Of a stretch of 64,000 nt of DNA, positions 13,813-26,732 are shown piece by piece. This stretch comes from Ophiodon elongatus (lineage: Eukaryota; Chordata; Actinopteri; Perciformes; Hexagrammidae): NCBI GenBank assembly GCA_016806645.1, contig JACSYO010002129.1, forward strand, positions 3,249,777 through 3,313,776, read 5' to 3'. Made by a program: the position numbers and the translations under genes. The notes under the pieces are model-generated. The model made no database searches, was not told the DNA's origin, and saw only the letters and a program-made list of their open reading frames with translations. Numbering within the stretch: position 1 is the first letter of the stretch; every line of letters begins with the position of its first letter.

Positions 13813-13842
13813 TGTGTGTGTGTGTGTGTGCGCGTGTGTGTG
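13772..13842. repeat. (GT)n microsatellite, about 71 bp
   Basis: GT dinucleotides with a single TATG and a CGCG interruption. Confidence 0.95.
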
Positions 13843-14809
13843 ATGGCTCAGGCATTTGACAGCGATCAACTGACTGTCACAGACAGCTGTGGAGATAGCA
13901 TCAGATACTGTCATCAGGTGGCTGGCTCCTTCAGAGAGAAAGGAAGACTTTGGGGAATGGCTCTGGCAGCGCAGGTATTCTGGTTTAGTCACTCTGACGG
14001 GTTCCGTGAAAACACAATTTGAACCTTTTGTCTCTGACAGACCCAAATACATTATGAATGTATTTTTGAGGAAATCCAGACTAAACATTTGGGAGTATTT
14101 TTATTCCCAATGACTGATCTGAAACTCCCTTTCATTTCTCTCTTGTCTCTGTGTTTTAACCCCTCACTGTATTAACCTTGTTGATTAGTGCAAGACATCG
14201 CCAGATGGGTATTATGGGTTTCAATGGGAAAAGGAGTTTAAAATGATGATAACCTGTGCCTGTAGATCACCCAAGGAGATTTACTTACAATGGACCTAGT
14301 CCTTTGGAAGCAATTCCCTACTGTACGTGTGATTATTCTGCTATCCGGAGACCCCGCTGCCTTTGATGTGGGGGCCTGCCTGCCTCCAATTAGAACCTAT
14401 TAGCCCCTGATTGATAGCATCACTGAGGGCTAATGCATTGCTATAGCAGAAAACAAGATAAAGAGAAAATTACAATAAATACATAAATGAATAAAAGGCC
14501 ACTTCTCATTACTTTACTTTAGCTTCTTTGAGTCATTCGAGTGATTAATGCCGTTTCTATCTGCGGAAGGAATTAAATGACCGTACATGTAGATGGTGGA
14601 GCACTAGGATCCGGTGAACACCATAAAAACTATATCGCCCCGTTGTAAAGTCTACTGCTCGTTGGAGGGACTTTGCTTATTTCTACACAGCGTTATATTA
14701 GAGCATTTATAAGATCTGCTGTTTAGCAGTCATTATGAATGTGGAATGAAATTCCCAACCTGTTGTCCACGATGTGTTACAACTTCATATTGCATGAGCA
14801 CCACTGATA

Positions 14810-14866
14810 CTCTGAGGCAAATTTGTGATTTTGGGCTATACAAAATAAATTTAATTGAATTGAATA
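14810..14866 (+). mobile_element. SINE/LINE 3'-tail relic
   Basis: The words GAGGCAAATTTGTGAT and TTTGGGCTATA are followed by an AATTGAATTGAA-type tail. This is the common 3' end of fish tRNA-SINEs that borrow a LINE tail. A second copy of the same tail lies at about 50672-50730. The head is not recognisable here. Confidence 0.55.
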
Positions 14867-17176
14867 CTATCATATGTAACAGTAAGTCTAGCTCTATGGA
14901 GGCTTTGTCTTGGAGTAAATACTCCTTCTGTGCTCTATCAGTCTTTACATGAGCATCACACACTAAAACTTGCCTATTTATACAATAAACAACCTTCTTC
15001 TTTCCTCAAACCCCCAACCTTTTGAATTGCTGCCCTCCTCCTCCTCCTCCTCCTCAATTCTCTCGTTTCCTCTGCCCTGACTGACAGTGTGAGGCCTGGC
15101 CACTCTCCTGTCACGAGGCCTGCATTGAACGCTGGGCTATTGCCCCGTAATTATCAATTACAGGGCTCTGCTTCCACACCTGGAGCAGGCCAGGCTGGGA
15201 ATGAGCTCAGCCCATTAGGATGGACCTCCGGCTGGGTTGTTTATGGAGGGGGCTGGGCTCTACCCTCTGGAGGTGTTAATGGGCCTTCTAGGGGTTGAGT
15301 CAGCTGGCTGATCCATCAGAGTGTCTGATAACGTGCTGTTGGGAATTTAATGGCTATTTCTAGTTTAGATACATGTCATTATTTATCATTATATGTGCAG
15401 ATTTTACATCTTTTATGTTCCCTTTCCAAGCCTAAAACCTTTTAACTCTGACATGAATTTCAAGAGATCATTTCAGAATGAAACAGATTGCAATGAAAGG
15501 GCTCTGGTATATTGCATTACGTACATAGATCCGTGAGAGATGCATTAAAGGAGCACCAGATTTTACCCATTAAAGTCAATTTTATAGTGATGAGGAGGAC
15601 TGCACAGCCTGTGTAAATTGTTGTACAATTGTGAATTGTACAATGTTTACAAAGTGCTTTGTAAAATCTGAGAACATTTCCAAAAATGACATCACTTGAA
15701 TATCTCTGCTTAGGCTTGGAGACAAATAGTACAAACTGTTAAATACAAATCCTGTTTTACAAACTGGAGACATGGAAGTGTTTTCGGAGCTCGATCCATA
15801 ATGGGGATTGATATATTCAATATTTGTGATACTTTATTGCCATTTCATTGTAGCTGATAGGTATTTGCGTTGGTGACCTCACATAAAGCATAAAACGCTG
15901 AAAATGTAAAACAATTGGTTAGGACATAATTACCATATTCACACATTACGAACTTAATTAAAAGCATTTAATGGTAGAATAAATGAAATAAATAAACAAG
16001 TGTTCCCATAGGGATGCTATCTGCACCATAAACTCAGCATGTTGCTATCACACATACTGTCACAGTGTCCTATGAGAATATAACAGCAGTTGGGTTTTAG
16101 AAGTTAAGGAAATGAACAGATATGTGCTGTCTTTTTATGCCTCCTTGCTGGCGACAGCAAATTATGACAATTTCCCCCAAATGTCTAATAGGATAAAATG
16201 AAAAAGTGAGGACATTTTGGACATTTTCCCCATCTAAAAGTCAGGAAATCTCAACCTCTCATTCATTGATTTTGACCATGCTTTAAAAATAATTCTATTC
16301 TAATCTATTTCAAGTCCACTGACTTCATGGAAGTACAACACTATAATGCTGAGCTACTCTTCTGTATCTACTGAGAGTTCACAATGTGCAGAGCAGGTTT
16401 ACGGATGAGAAATGAGGGGTCATCACCTATTGAATTTACTCAGAAGGACTTATTAAACAAGTATGAGAACCATGCCCCTCCACAGCCCGGATTTGTAACG
16501 GCAGAAAGAATCTGCTCTGTGAATTACAGCCTCATCGCTCTGCTTAAGCTTCAGACATCGCAATATTCAAGGCAATATATTCAGAAAAGGTGCAGCATTG
16601 AAAGAATGTAGCATGTAATTTGCTGGTAGGTACCAATATCTTTATACATATGAAGCGATCAAGTATGACATGAGTAGATCACTTCTTCTATGTCGCATCT
16701 GTACCCACCACCTGCCTCTTTCTATTCATGTACGGAGACACAAAAATAGATCTATGTCTTTTCACCCTTGAATGCAAATAGATTGACTCGGCCTCTTTTC
16801 ATGACAATAGTCGCTCTCGTCTGTGCTCTATTCAACTGTTAGCGGCGGTTAGGTGAAAGAGTCAGCTTATGACAGCCATGTTCTATATCATGCAGAAGAT
16901 TGAAATGAAAATGAGGCATTTCTCAGAATAGCTGCAGGCAAATGGGGAGAGCTGGTAGTAGGAGGATTGAGGGTGACGGAGGTGAAGATATACGTTTTGA
17001 CTTTGTGTGTATTCTAGAGCTCACGGGTTGTTTTGAGTCTTTGCCATGCTGAATGCTTCTGAGATATGTCACAGGTGTCGGTGGATTGAAAAGCTTTGTA
17101 TGTGCCGCATTAACTTTGCAATTGGTTTATGTTGTGTGAGTGGGAGAGAGAGACACAGAGCAGGTGTGTATGCGTG

Positions 17177-17180
<4 letters not shown>

Positions 17181-17224
<44 letters not shown>

Positions 17225-17255
17225 CGTGCGTGCGTGTGTGCGTGTGTGTGTGTGT
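17181..17255. repeat. (GT)n with (CGTG)n interruption
   Basis: A 40 bp GT run passes into CGTG tetramers and back to GT. Confidence 0.95.
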
Positions 17256-18090
17256 TTGCATATTTTGTTGTTAGGAGAACAAGGGAGGAAATGAATGACT
17301 AAGACTAAGCTTTGCATTTATTCTCCCATTATAGAAGCTCTATGATTCATAGAAGATTGAAAATATGCTTAATGCATTATAAATGCTGCTTGTGAAAGAT
17401 ATTTCATTTTTATGTACATGGCCTTTTTTTATATTGCTGCCAAAAAATCCATTATCCTCAACAATGACTTCTCATGTGTAAGCATAATTTAGCAGTATGA
17501 AACCAAAGGCTGTCGTCACAGTGCTTTGATCACCTGCTGTACTAATGCCGTGTGCTTTTAATTTCCACTGTAGCTGTACTTTTCATGCTTTAGCTCACAG
17601 TCTGACAATGTTCTATATTTTTCTAATTATCAACAAATTCCTTGAAAAGGCCAAAACCAACAGTAAATCCATCCACGAACAAGTACACCCTGTTCATCTA
17701 AATCCTGGTATATCTTATTCCTCTGTGCTATGGAGTTCATTGTTGTTTAAAAACTATAAAGAAAATGCATCATTGAGTAACATTGTTGCACTGGGTGACG
17801 TGTTCCCTTATCATGAAGAACATGGGCGCTGTATAGTTTATTTCAGTTAGTCCCACACACAGTCCTGCTTCTGTAAATAATTACTAGAGCAAATGTGTAT
17901 CAATTCGCAGCTGAAAATAGACCCCAACAAATGCTCTGTTGTTTTCAGAGAATGTATCACCCTTCTCTTAAATTACACTTTATATTCAAGGGCTGTTTTA
18001 AAAAGATTTACGTGTTTAGAAACCACAGGGCTTAAGGCTGAGTGCAGACAAAATAGAAAAGTAAAAAAATAACGAGAAATGTGTGCACTG

Positions 18091-18405
18091 GGGGCGACTG
18101 TGGCTCAGCGGTGGAGCGGGGTCGTCCTTCAATCAAAGGACCGGCGGTTCGACCCCTCTGCTGGTTCATGTCGATGTGTCCTTGGGCAAGACACTTGACC
18201 CCAAATTGTTCCCGCAGGCTATTCCTGCGGTGTATGAATGTGTGTGAATGTTAGTTAAGAGTTCTGATGGGCAGGTGGCACCTTGCATGGTAGTCCCTGT
18301 CATCAGTGTGTGAAAAGGTGTGAATGGGTGAATGATGACATGTAGTGTTAAGTGTTAAAGCGCTTTGAGTGGTCGGACGACTAGAAAAGTGCATTCCATT
18401 TACCA
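18091..18405 (+). mobile_element. tRNA-derived SINE, near full length
   Basis: The head GGGGCGACTGTGGCTCAGCG carries an A-box-like element, and GGCGGTTCGACCCC (near 18143) a B-box, giving a tRNA-like pol III promoter. The tRNA-unrelated body contains TCCTTGGGCAAGACACTTGA and repeated GTGTGAATG words. The 3' end reads AGCGCTTTGAGTGGTCGGA and then CTAGAAAAGTGC, the usual end of this abundant fish SINE type. It is about 315 bp long and in an intergenic position. The exact subfamily name needs a repeat-library search. Confidence 0.88.
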
Positions 18406-19832
18406 TCAAATTGTTGTTTTCTTCTTCTTTTTCTGAGCTTTGTCGATGATAACTAAATTGTAGAAAAGTTCAGGCTTATCCTCTTATAGCAAGAGCTGTT
18501 CAACATTATGTGGAAAGATATAAAAAAAATATGCGCAATTTAGCTTTTTTTTGTCCCCAACGAATGCATAATTTTTTATCAACTTTTGCTGAAACCTACA
18601 GCGTGCACAGCCTTTTTTTAACAATCACACTATATATATTTTTGAGACATACTTAAGTTTTGTGTCTTCAGTATAATACAAAGACAAGAGTGGGAATTCA
18701 GAGAGAATTGCGAAGCAGACTAAAATGTTGTGTTCCATCTTTTCATGGGATGTTTTTGAAAATAAGAAACATTTTGAGCAACACCAGTCTTGTCCTTTAT
18801 CAATAAGATATGGCTACAGTAAGAGATAATTGAAACAATAAGATTATATCATATCAAGAAAAACTTGACATAACTGGAGCTAGAAGTCATCTTGACAACC
18901 ATTAGTGATGTTGCCATGATGTGTCCACACACCCTCGGTGCATTAAGCCTCCCTGCTGTCCCCTGTTGTGCTTCACTGGGGCTGAGGGATATGTGCACTG
19001 ACGCAAGCTCCAGTCTCTCTTGGGCAGCCATGCAGGTAAATAAACTGGTGATTGTGTGCTGAGGGAGGACATCACGTGCACAGATGAAAAAAGCCTGTTG
19101 ATTACTGATCGTCTAGCCACGCTAATAATGCCCCATGTCCTGACTCTCAGCCTCGAGATGAGCTCTGGATCAATCTTTAATACGCTGACTGAAATACAAA
19201 TTCCGTATTGACCTGCGGGAAAATTCTCCTCTGACCAGCATCATTTATTTGTATTTAATTGCGTCCATGTACGAGCTTGGCAGCCAGTCATTGATTTCAA
19301 TATAGGAGATGATGGAAATGGTCTTTCACCATAATTACTGATCAATTTAAAGAAATTGAAACTCTCCTGCTATTCAATATATAACAACATCTCTGCTCTC
19401 TGCTTGTGTTGTGGATGACTTATTGTTACTTCATGCCACCAAGTGAGTCTGTGTCTTTGACGCAGCTTCACTTGGTCAGATGAGCATGATGATCACCTCT
19501 CTTGAGTTTGTTCCCTTATTATATTAATGTCTGGGGAATCTCCGCGGCTTACCAGTAGATAGTTTGGTCACTTTGTAGTTGCCCCAAAATGCGAACAACT
19601 CATCTTAATGTGTTTTTAAAGCTCATTTATTTGTGGAACATCTGTGTTGTTTGTTATTTGACTCAGAGCTGAACTATTCTGATGTCGGAAATGTGTGGCA
19701 AAAACCTATGTGTCACAATCGTGACTGTGTGATTACTTCTTTCATGGTTCTTTCATTCCTTGCTTGTGTATAAGTTACACACATGTGTCTTCTTTTCTGT
19801 TGAGAACACTTGTTAAGGAAGGTTAAAGTGGG

Positions 19833-19879
<47 letters not shown>

Positions 19880-21427
19880 ACTAAGACAATAGCTGTCATT
19901 TCCAACAATGCACCAATTAGAGTGTATCCTGTGCTAACAAAGTGCTTCGTTGGGGGCTCATTTCCTCCCGTTCTTCAATCCAAATCTTTGTCAGCTCAAA
20001 TGAAAAGCACTTGTAACATCACAAGGACCTATCCACCATTATCCCTCTTTACTATTATTCATCTCCAATAAGCGCTACAGCTCCCCTCAGGGCGACAAGG
20101 CGAGGCTTGATGCAATTCAATCCTAATCAGACACTGTTTGCCTGTTTTTGAGTTGGCTGTTATGTTCTCTCCCGACGTGAAAGGCACAGCGCCTCAGGCA
20201 CAGCTGACTGCGTCGGGGCCCCCACGAGGGACCCTATGGTCGCTCCATGGGGAGGAGTCCCTAATCCCGGATTATACTCCCAGACCTGCAGCCAGCTAGA
20301 TTAGGAGATAGTCAGTGGAAAAGGGCACCGTCAGCACTCTTTCCTGAGCAGCTCAGTGGATTAGAGCCGTGCAGACGCCGAGCTGCCTGTGAGGTGCAAA
20401 GACCGAGAGGAAGGTCCCCTCACAGCTACACTGCAGCACCATACATGGAGATGGAAAAAAGGGGACGGTTGAGTGCACACTCATGCACGAAGAAGAGTTG
20501 ATTTTTCCATTCTTGACTTGGGGTGTTCAAATATGGTGCCAGGAGAAAATGGTGGCTTTACGGGTGGATGGTGCTCAACTAAATTGAGGCAAAAGGAAAT
20601 TTGAACAAAAACTGCATTCACACATTTGTAGTTATTTCTGCAGTGAAATCCATATCCCACGGCCCTGTGTGCGGGCCGTACTGTCCGACAGATGACAGCT
20701 TCCATACAGCTGCAACCTGCCATTCCTCATTAGAGAGATTATCTACATTACAGTCTGTGTGGGTGTGCGTTTGTCCATGATGCAGTGTGTTTTGTGTGTG
20801 TGCTGGTGAGAGAGAAAGACTGTTGGAGAGCAGCAACTGGTTGCATTTGTATACCTTGTGTTCACTGTGGTCTGTGTGTGAAACCGAGTGCAAGATCGCA
20901 GCAGCAGAGCAGCGTCAGATAGCCCAACTAGTTTCTACAGCCGGTAATCAGCTACTATTGATTGTAAAGTAGTCAATGAGAGTAGAGTCTCAATGTGCCC
21001 TCAGAGCTGCCGCGGCCGGATCGATCACGGCCTGCTGCTGAGCCTTTGTGTGGCCGGCATAATGGAATGTGCACAGCAATGTGAAGTGTTTGCTTTCCTT
21101 TATAAGAACAAAAGGACATCTTCTTTTTTAGAATTTGTGTCTGTTGTTGGTCACTTTTCTTCAAGGTTAATAAATGTGATTTTTTTTTTTCTTGTCACCC
21201 ATGCAATCAAAAGCAATTTGTTTATCACTTTGCAAAAAAATGCATGTGTTCGTCCATGAGATTGATATGCATGCGACTGCATTACCTCCCCATCAAAACC
21301 ACATCCTGTCAACTTAGAGAAAGAGGCCATATTGAAATTGCCAGGTGCCTAATTTGGTCTTTGTTGCACATAATTGAAACCACTCATCCCTCCCCCCACG
21401 GAAGGGGAGAGAGAGAGAGAGAGAGAT

Positions 21428-21469
<42 letters not shown>

Positions 21470-21654
21470 TTGCCTTATAAGGCAGTAGGCTGTTATGAAC
21501 GTGACGTCTCATTCCCAGCAGCGTGCTGGCAGATGATACGGTAAAGCCCACATCTCAAATCCATCTGAAGAAAGCTGGCTCTCACAGGCTTTGGTTTGAT
21601 AGCTCCAGCTGTCTCGTTTAGGACTGCATGTGTGTGCATGTGTGTACACACATG

Positions 21655-21739
<85 letters not shown>

Positions 21740-21853
21740 AGGGGTGCATGTATACCGTGTTATTGACTCCTGAATTACTTCTCTGCAGGGGGATTTGTCT
21801 GGAATTTTATGTGTGTGGCGGTGGGCAGGAGAACATGGCCAATGAATAAAGAG

Positions 21854-21888
<35 letters not shown>

Positions 21889-22221
21889 GAGACAGTTGCT
21901 GAGTCAGGTGGGTGATTTACAGTGTAAGTATTGCAGTGCAGGTGTAGATGCGCGCACACACATGCCACGTGTAATATTTTTTTCTTCTTCTTTTATTTTT
22001 CTGCCAGCATTCCACCTCGTCTCTCCTCTCCTCACTCCGTCTCTCTTCCACGTCCTCCGATCCCGTCTTTCCCTTCCTCCCTTTCTTGTTGCATCCCTCT
22101 CTGTTGCTCTTCTCTCTCCCCTCTCCATCACTATCCCTCGCCGTTTCCCTGCATCTCGGCGTTCCCCTCCCCCAACCACGCAGCCGGGCTGGATGTATGT
22201 GTGTGCATGTGTGCGTGGATG

Positions 22222-22281
<60 letters not shown>

Positions 22282-23200
22282 CTCCCAGCTGGGGGCAGCA
22301 GTAGGGAGGGATGTTCTTTGGGGAAATGGAGGACGATATGCAGTCTGCTCCTCTTGGAAAACCGTCAGAGTATCATCTCTCCTTCTCTCAATCCTTTGTC
22401 AACTGTGAATTTCTTGTTCTTGTTCTTGTCTTTTGTTTTTTTGTAAACATATCTGTTTCACTGGATCTGATTTTTTTCTGCTAAAAAACATTCCCCTCTA
22501 CCTGTCACCCCCTTCCCCCATCCCTCTATCTCCCTTCTCTGCCTTCCCCTGTTCTCTCCGTCTGATTTGCCAGGATTTTTTTCACTGTTGCTGGTGCCCT
22601 CTCAGCATGTTGTGCTGTCCCCCACAGAGAGGGTTTTCTCCTGTCACTACACACTCTTCACAGGGTATCCTCTCACTACCAACAGTCTCTTTAAAGCACT
22701 GCCCTCCATTTATCTCAGCTCCTTTTTTTATATCTCTCATTCTCGGTTTTTTAGAAGTGCCGCAAGCTCCTTTCAATTATCTTCCCCTTCTTCTCAACGG
22801 TCGCTGGGAGACAGATTTCCTGGGCAAATATTTGCTTTTCATGAATATGCCATCATTAAGCACCCTGTATAGGTGTGGGCGCAGCACCGACGAAATGTTA
22901 ATTGTGGCTCGACGAGGCCTTCTTGTGCATTCCTCCCCTTGCAGGAATCTGGCAGGAGCTCAGACAGTGAACAGACGTCTGGGTCAGGGCAGGCTCAGGC
23001 AGAGAGAGTGTGAGAGAGACTGAGAGGAAGAGAGAAGGAGGGAGAGCAAGCAGAGGGGAAGGGAAAAGAGGGTGAATAAGAGAAATAAGGTAAACCGATT
23101 TAAACATGGCCAAAATAACTACTAAAACCTCCATTTGCAGCATCAGATTGAGCGTCCAGTCTAATCACTCAGACCTCGAGGTCTAACATGAACCACAGGA
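18406..23200. other. Gene-free intergenic stretch, part 2
   Basis: It holds (AC)n at 19834-19877, (GA)n at 21406-21468, a (TA)n-(GT)n compound tract at 21658-21734, and (TG)n at 21857-21885 and 22225-22277. A long pyrimidine-rich run on the + strand (about 21970-22180 and 22490-22700) explains the apparent Ser/Pro/Leu ORFs there. A low-repeat patch at 20150-20440 is a candidate regulatory element. No gene is seen. Confidence 0.5.
21658..21734. repeat. Compound (TA)n-(GT)n microsatellite
   Basis: A TA run of about 30 bp is joined through TATTATAT to a GT run of about 44 bp. An ACACACATGTG hairpin-like word sits just before it. Confidence 0.95.
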
Positions 23201-23301
23201 GGGTTTTGGCTTTCGGAAGAGCTGCTTTGTTCCTCCTGAACGCACTTCCCGACCACCTGAAGGCACATCAGCCACTGGACTCATTTAAAGAAATCCTTTA
23301 A
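23185..23301 (+). pseudogene. Non-LTR retrotransposon (Rex1/CR1/L2-like) ORF2 C-terminal fragment
   Basis: One frame reads AFGRAALFLLNALPDHLK and then AHQPLDSFKEIL before a TAA at 23299-23301. This resembles the end of LINE ORF2 proteins (pattern 'AF..AA..LWNSLP......LD.FK..L'). Only the last ~38 codons are visible. LINEs of these families are typically 5'-truncated, which fits. No intact reverse transcriptase core lies upstream. The family name is inferred from the pattern. Confidence 0.5.
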
Positions 23302-26070
23302 TGTTTTCTTTTAATTATCGCAGTATTTCTAAGTTACTAAAAAAGCCAATCACTAATTTGTATCCTGCTGTTTTAGATGTTGCCTATTCCCTATTGTTTT
23401 ACCTGCTTGTAATTACATTGTGGCTCTAGCCTCCTATTTCCCCTTTGAGATTTGCATTTAATGAAACGTGTTATTTATAAAATACGTTATCACTATAATT
23501 ATTAAGGCAAGGAAAACTGAGAGTGTGTATGCCCGTGGGAGTTGAGTCGTCAATTCTAGTACAAGTGGATGAGGACCAAGAGGCCAGCGTGAAAAGAGGG
23601 ATTAGAGTCCGTTTCAACATGGAGCTGGTATCTGTTGCAAGATCGCCTTAATATGGTGAACAGCAACGGCTTTGTTTTAGGCGAGGAATGCAGCCGCTTC
23701 AGTTAAATTAGAGGCAGCCATTTCCGCTGGCATGAGGGTTCAGCTACGTTAGCAGAGCTTCTGGATTGGGGAGAATGTGGACATTGTGATATGAGGTAAA
23801 GCAGTTGAGGGATCCAATCAAAACAGATTTAAAAAACATATTGGCCAAAATCAGCAGACAGCAAAGTCTCGAACACGGGTTTCCAGACTTCCTCAGGTGA
23901 CACGGCATAAATAGTGACGGACAGATGTGCCAGTCGTGTTAAGAAGCACTCAGATTATTTACTTAGGTAAAAGGACCAATACAACTATGTGAAATACTGT
24001 TGCAAGTAAAAGTATTGCATTCAAAAATAAACAAACTATAAAAAATATTATTAGAAACCAACCAACCGAAAGGAAGACAGCTTGGCTTGTAGATTCAGGA
24101 CATAACGGATGTGGCTTGTGTGGTCAAAAACACATGATCGTGTATTTCTTGTTTCACTTTTCAGTCACTTATTCTGCTCTAAGATCGGAGCATAAGACCT
24201 GTGTGTGAAATTGCTGCTGCAGACGGACAGGGTTTAGTCACAGGGATGACAGTTGTAGTTTTGTCACACTCGGCCACATGACGACTGCGTCTGCAGAATG
24301 GGGCCGCGTTGAGTGTCCTCAGTCTGCGTTGTTGTCATCTCATGACTTAAGTGTATTGTCATACATTAAGGAGAGATGGAGCAGGGAAGACGCACCTTTC
24401 ACACTGAATGAAGCTGACGTGCGGATGTTTGTTTGTTTGTGTGTTTCCCCTTTTCATTCTGTCCTTGCTGGCAGTGCAGGTGTATGCGGATGGAAAGATG
24501 CTTCCACTTCCTCATTAACCTGTGTTTGATCCTTTTTGTTTCCACTCTAAAACATCCTCCCCTCTTTCTCAGCGCTGTTTTATTTTCTTTCCACAGGTGA
24601 ATTCTCCTGCGCCCTCCCTCCTTTGTCTCTCGTCTACCACCCTCCCCCTCCCGCCTCTCCCTGCCTGCTGCTTTCCCAGAGAAGTCAACCTGTTATCGGC
24701 AGGGTCTATGAATAGCACAGGGTTGGAGCTGCGACCCACTCACCCCCCCAACATAGCTCATGTCTTATGCATTGCTCCTGCATGCAGAATCCCTCAAGCC
24801 CTATTTCCACCGTTGCTGTAGTTCTGGGACAACAATTAGTTTCCAAAAAATATTGCGGAATACCAGAATACTTTTGAAATTTACATACCATAGGATGTAT
24901 TTAATAATGCTGTGAATGTGCAAATTAAAGACACTGTGTCACAGTTCTCAAATAACTCGAACACATCTCTCAGTTCTTCTTTCTGCTTCTCTTGAGATGA
25001 AAAAAAAGATGATAAAACGTGTGAAACTGCTAATAAATTGTTACACTCATTTGCATTCTGAACTAATTTTTTCCCCACTTTTCCTGCACCAGACACCAGC
25101 CTATACTGTACATTCATCCAAAGATTGCAGCTCAGCAGACAGAGCTGCATATGTACGCAGATGCAGCGCAGAGATAAGCGTTCACTGCCGTCGGTGCCAT
25201 CATTCTTCCTGCGTCGCTTCTGGAAATTTGGTTATGGCAAGATTCTTATTTTCCAAACGCTGAAACGTGTTTACAATGCAGTGAGCGGCGGCATCATCCT
25301 CCCAGTGTTTCTCCTCTATGCCACAGCTCCAATAATACACCAGGGACAAGGAGCTTAGCAGTGACAGCCCCAAATCCCTCTTTCCACAGCACTGATTTCT
25401 GGATTAAGGAGGGGAGATTTCCACACCTCTGAATTGTATTGTGTTACGGGGCTCACGCATCTTTTCATGCATCTTTTCTTCTGCAGTGTGCAACGAAATG
25501 GGAGCATTTCCTTATTTACACAGATTTAGAGTGATTCTGGATGGGGCATGGGAGGCTATAAATGAGGTTTGAAGCAGGGAGAAGGTGGAGAATAAGAGTG
25601 ATTATAGTGGTAAACCCCCTTTATGGAGGGATTTTGGAGCTTCATTATAAACAGATCACCTAAACAGTGCTTATGCATATTTTGGTTCCTCAAAAGCATG
25701 TTCACTCAAGGCAGGGTGGATTTTTTTGTGTCTAAATTCAAGCTGTGTCTCATGGCTCTCCCACTGCTTTGACAGATTTCGATGCAACAAAAAGGTTGGG
25801 AATATTTTCATTCCAGCCAGATAAAAAAAAAAACTCCCCACTTCATTCCACCTCCTTCTCCTCCTCCACTTCTTGGCCACTCCTTTCTTCCTCTCCCTCG
25901 CTCCTGTCCTCTTGGACCTTCCTCACGCCCTTCGTCACTTTTTCCCTCATTCCATTACCGAACATTGTTATGACTTTCCAAGTTCCGCATTCTTCCGCAC
26001 GGCATACCGACCTGCCTGTCGGACCGCTGGAAGAATTCCTGGCCTGTGATTATCCACTCATATTTCATTT

Positions 26071-26091
26071 ACACACGCACACACGCACGCA

Positions 26092-26123
<32 letters not shown>

Positions 26124-26135
26124 CACACACACACA
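26071..26135. repeat. (ACGC)n/(AC)n microsatellite
   Basis: ACGC tetramers (about 26085-26112) grade into pure AC dinucleotides. Confidence 0.95.
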
Positions 26136-26635
26136 GAAGGCGCAATAAATTAATGGAATGGGATGTACTCTTTTATTACCTCTGAAGAAAGGTTTATTGT
26201 TTCTTGTTGCAGGGGGTTGAATTGATTTACGGTTACATTCCAAAATGTCCAAATGCCATTGATTTGCTTTTGAGTGATCAATCTGGAGAGTTTTGTGTTT
26301 TTTTTTCCATCAACAGATGATCTATGGCAAGCGGAGTGTGTTTGTGTGTTTGTTGATGTAATTTTCCTCTTTGTGAGCCAAATTAAACACAGCTTTATTG
26401 CGTGTTTATTTTACATTTACTGAGAAATTACCTTCTGAAGAGCAATTAATTAGAAGCCGGAAATGATGAAAATCTAAATCAATCAAACTGAAATTTCCCT
26501 CGTGATGCATCTGCAGACATGTATGTGCATTCATAATTATGGCAAAACAAACGTTTTGTCGGAAATAACTGTAATTTCTGCCCGAATGAATAAACAAATT
26601 AAACCAGTTTATGTATCTGGAGCGCACATGCATGC

Positions 26636-26698
26636 ACAACACAACACAACACAACACAACACAACACAACACAACACACCACACACACACACACACAC

Positions 26699-26732
<34 letters not shown>
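26636..26732. repeat. Compound (ACAAC)n-(AC)n tract
   Basis: About eight ACAAC pentamers (26636-26676) pass directly into AC dinucleotides (to 26732) with one CG-containing unit. Confidence 0.95.

Larger units (their letters stand above)
10500..18090. other. Gene-free intergenic stretch, part 1
   Basis: I find no gene-like ORF. Contents are (GT)n at 10901-10951, a CT-rich tract near 10681-10720, a SINE relic at 11735-11837, (TG)n at 13772-13842, a short SINE-tail-like piece near 14810-14866 and (GT)n at 17181-17255. Two compact patches (about 14340-14470 and 15085-15310) are low in repeats and rich in TAAT-type words and may be regulatory. The sequence from 12060 to 13100 has the mixed look of an old unclassified insertion, but I could not assign it. 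Confidence 0.5.

Noticed and set aside
13453..14088. 211-codon ORF on the minus strand
   Set aside because: A large part is His/Thr from a CA repeat; the rest has no known domain.
18091..18160. A genuine tRNA gene
   Set aside because: The A/B boxes belong to a SINE head; no full cloverleaf, and a SINE body follows directly.
22433..23023. 196-codon ORF on the plus strand
   Set aside because: It is made by a long pyrimidine-rich run (Ser/Pro/Leu/Phe); no domain and no splice context.
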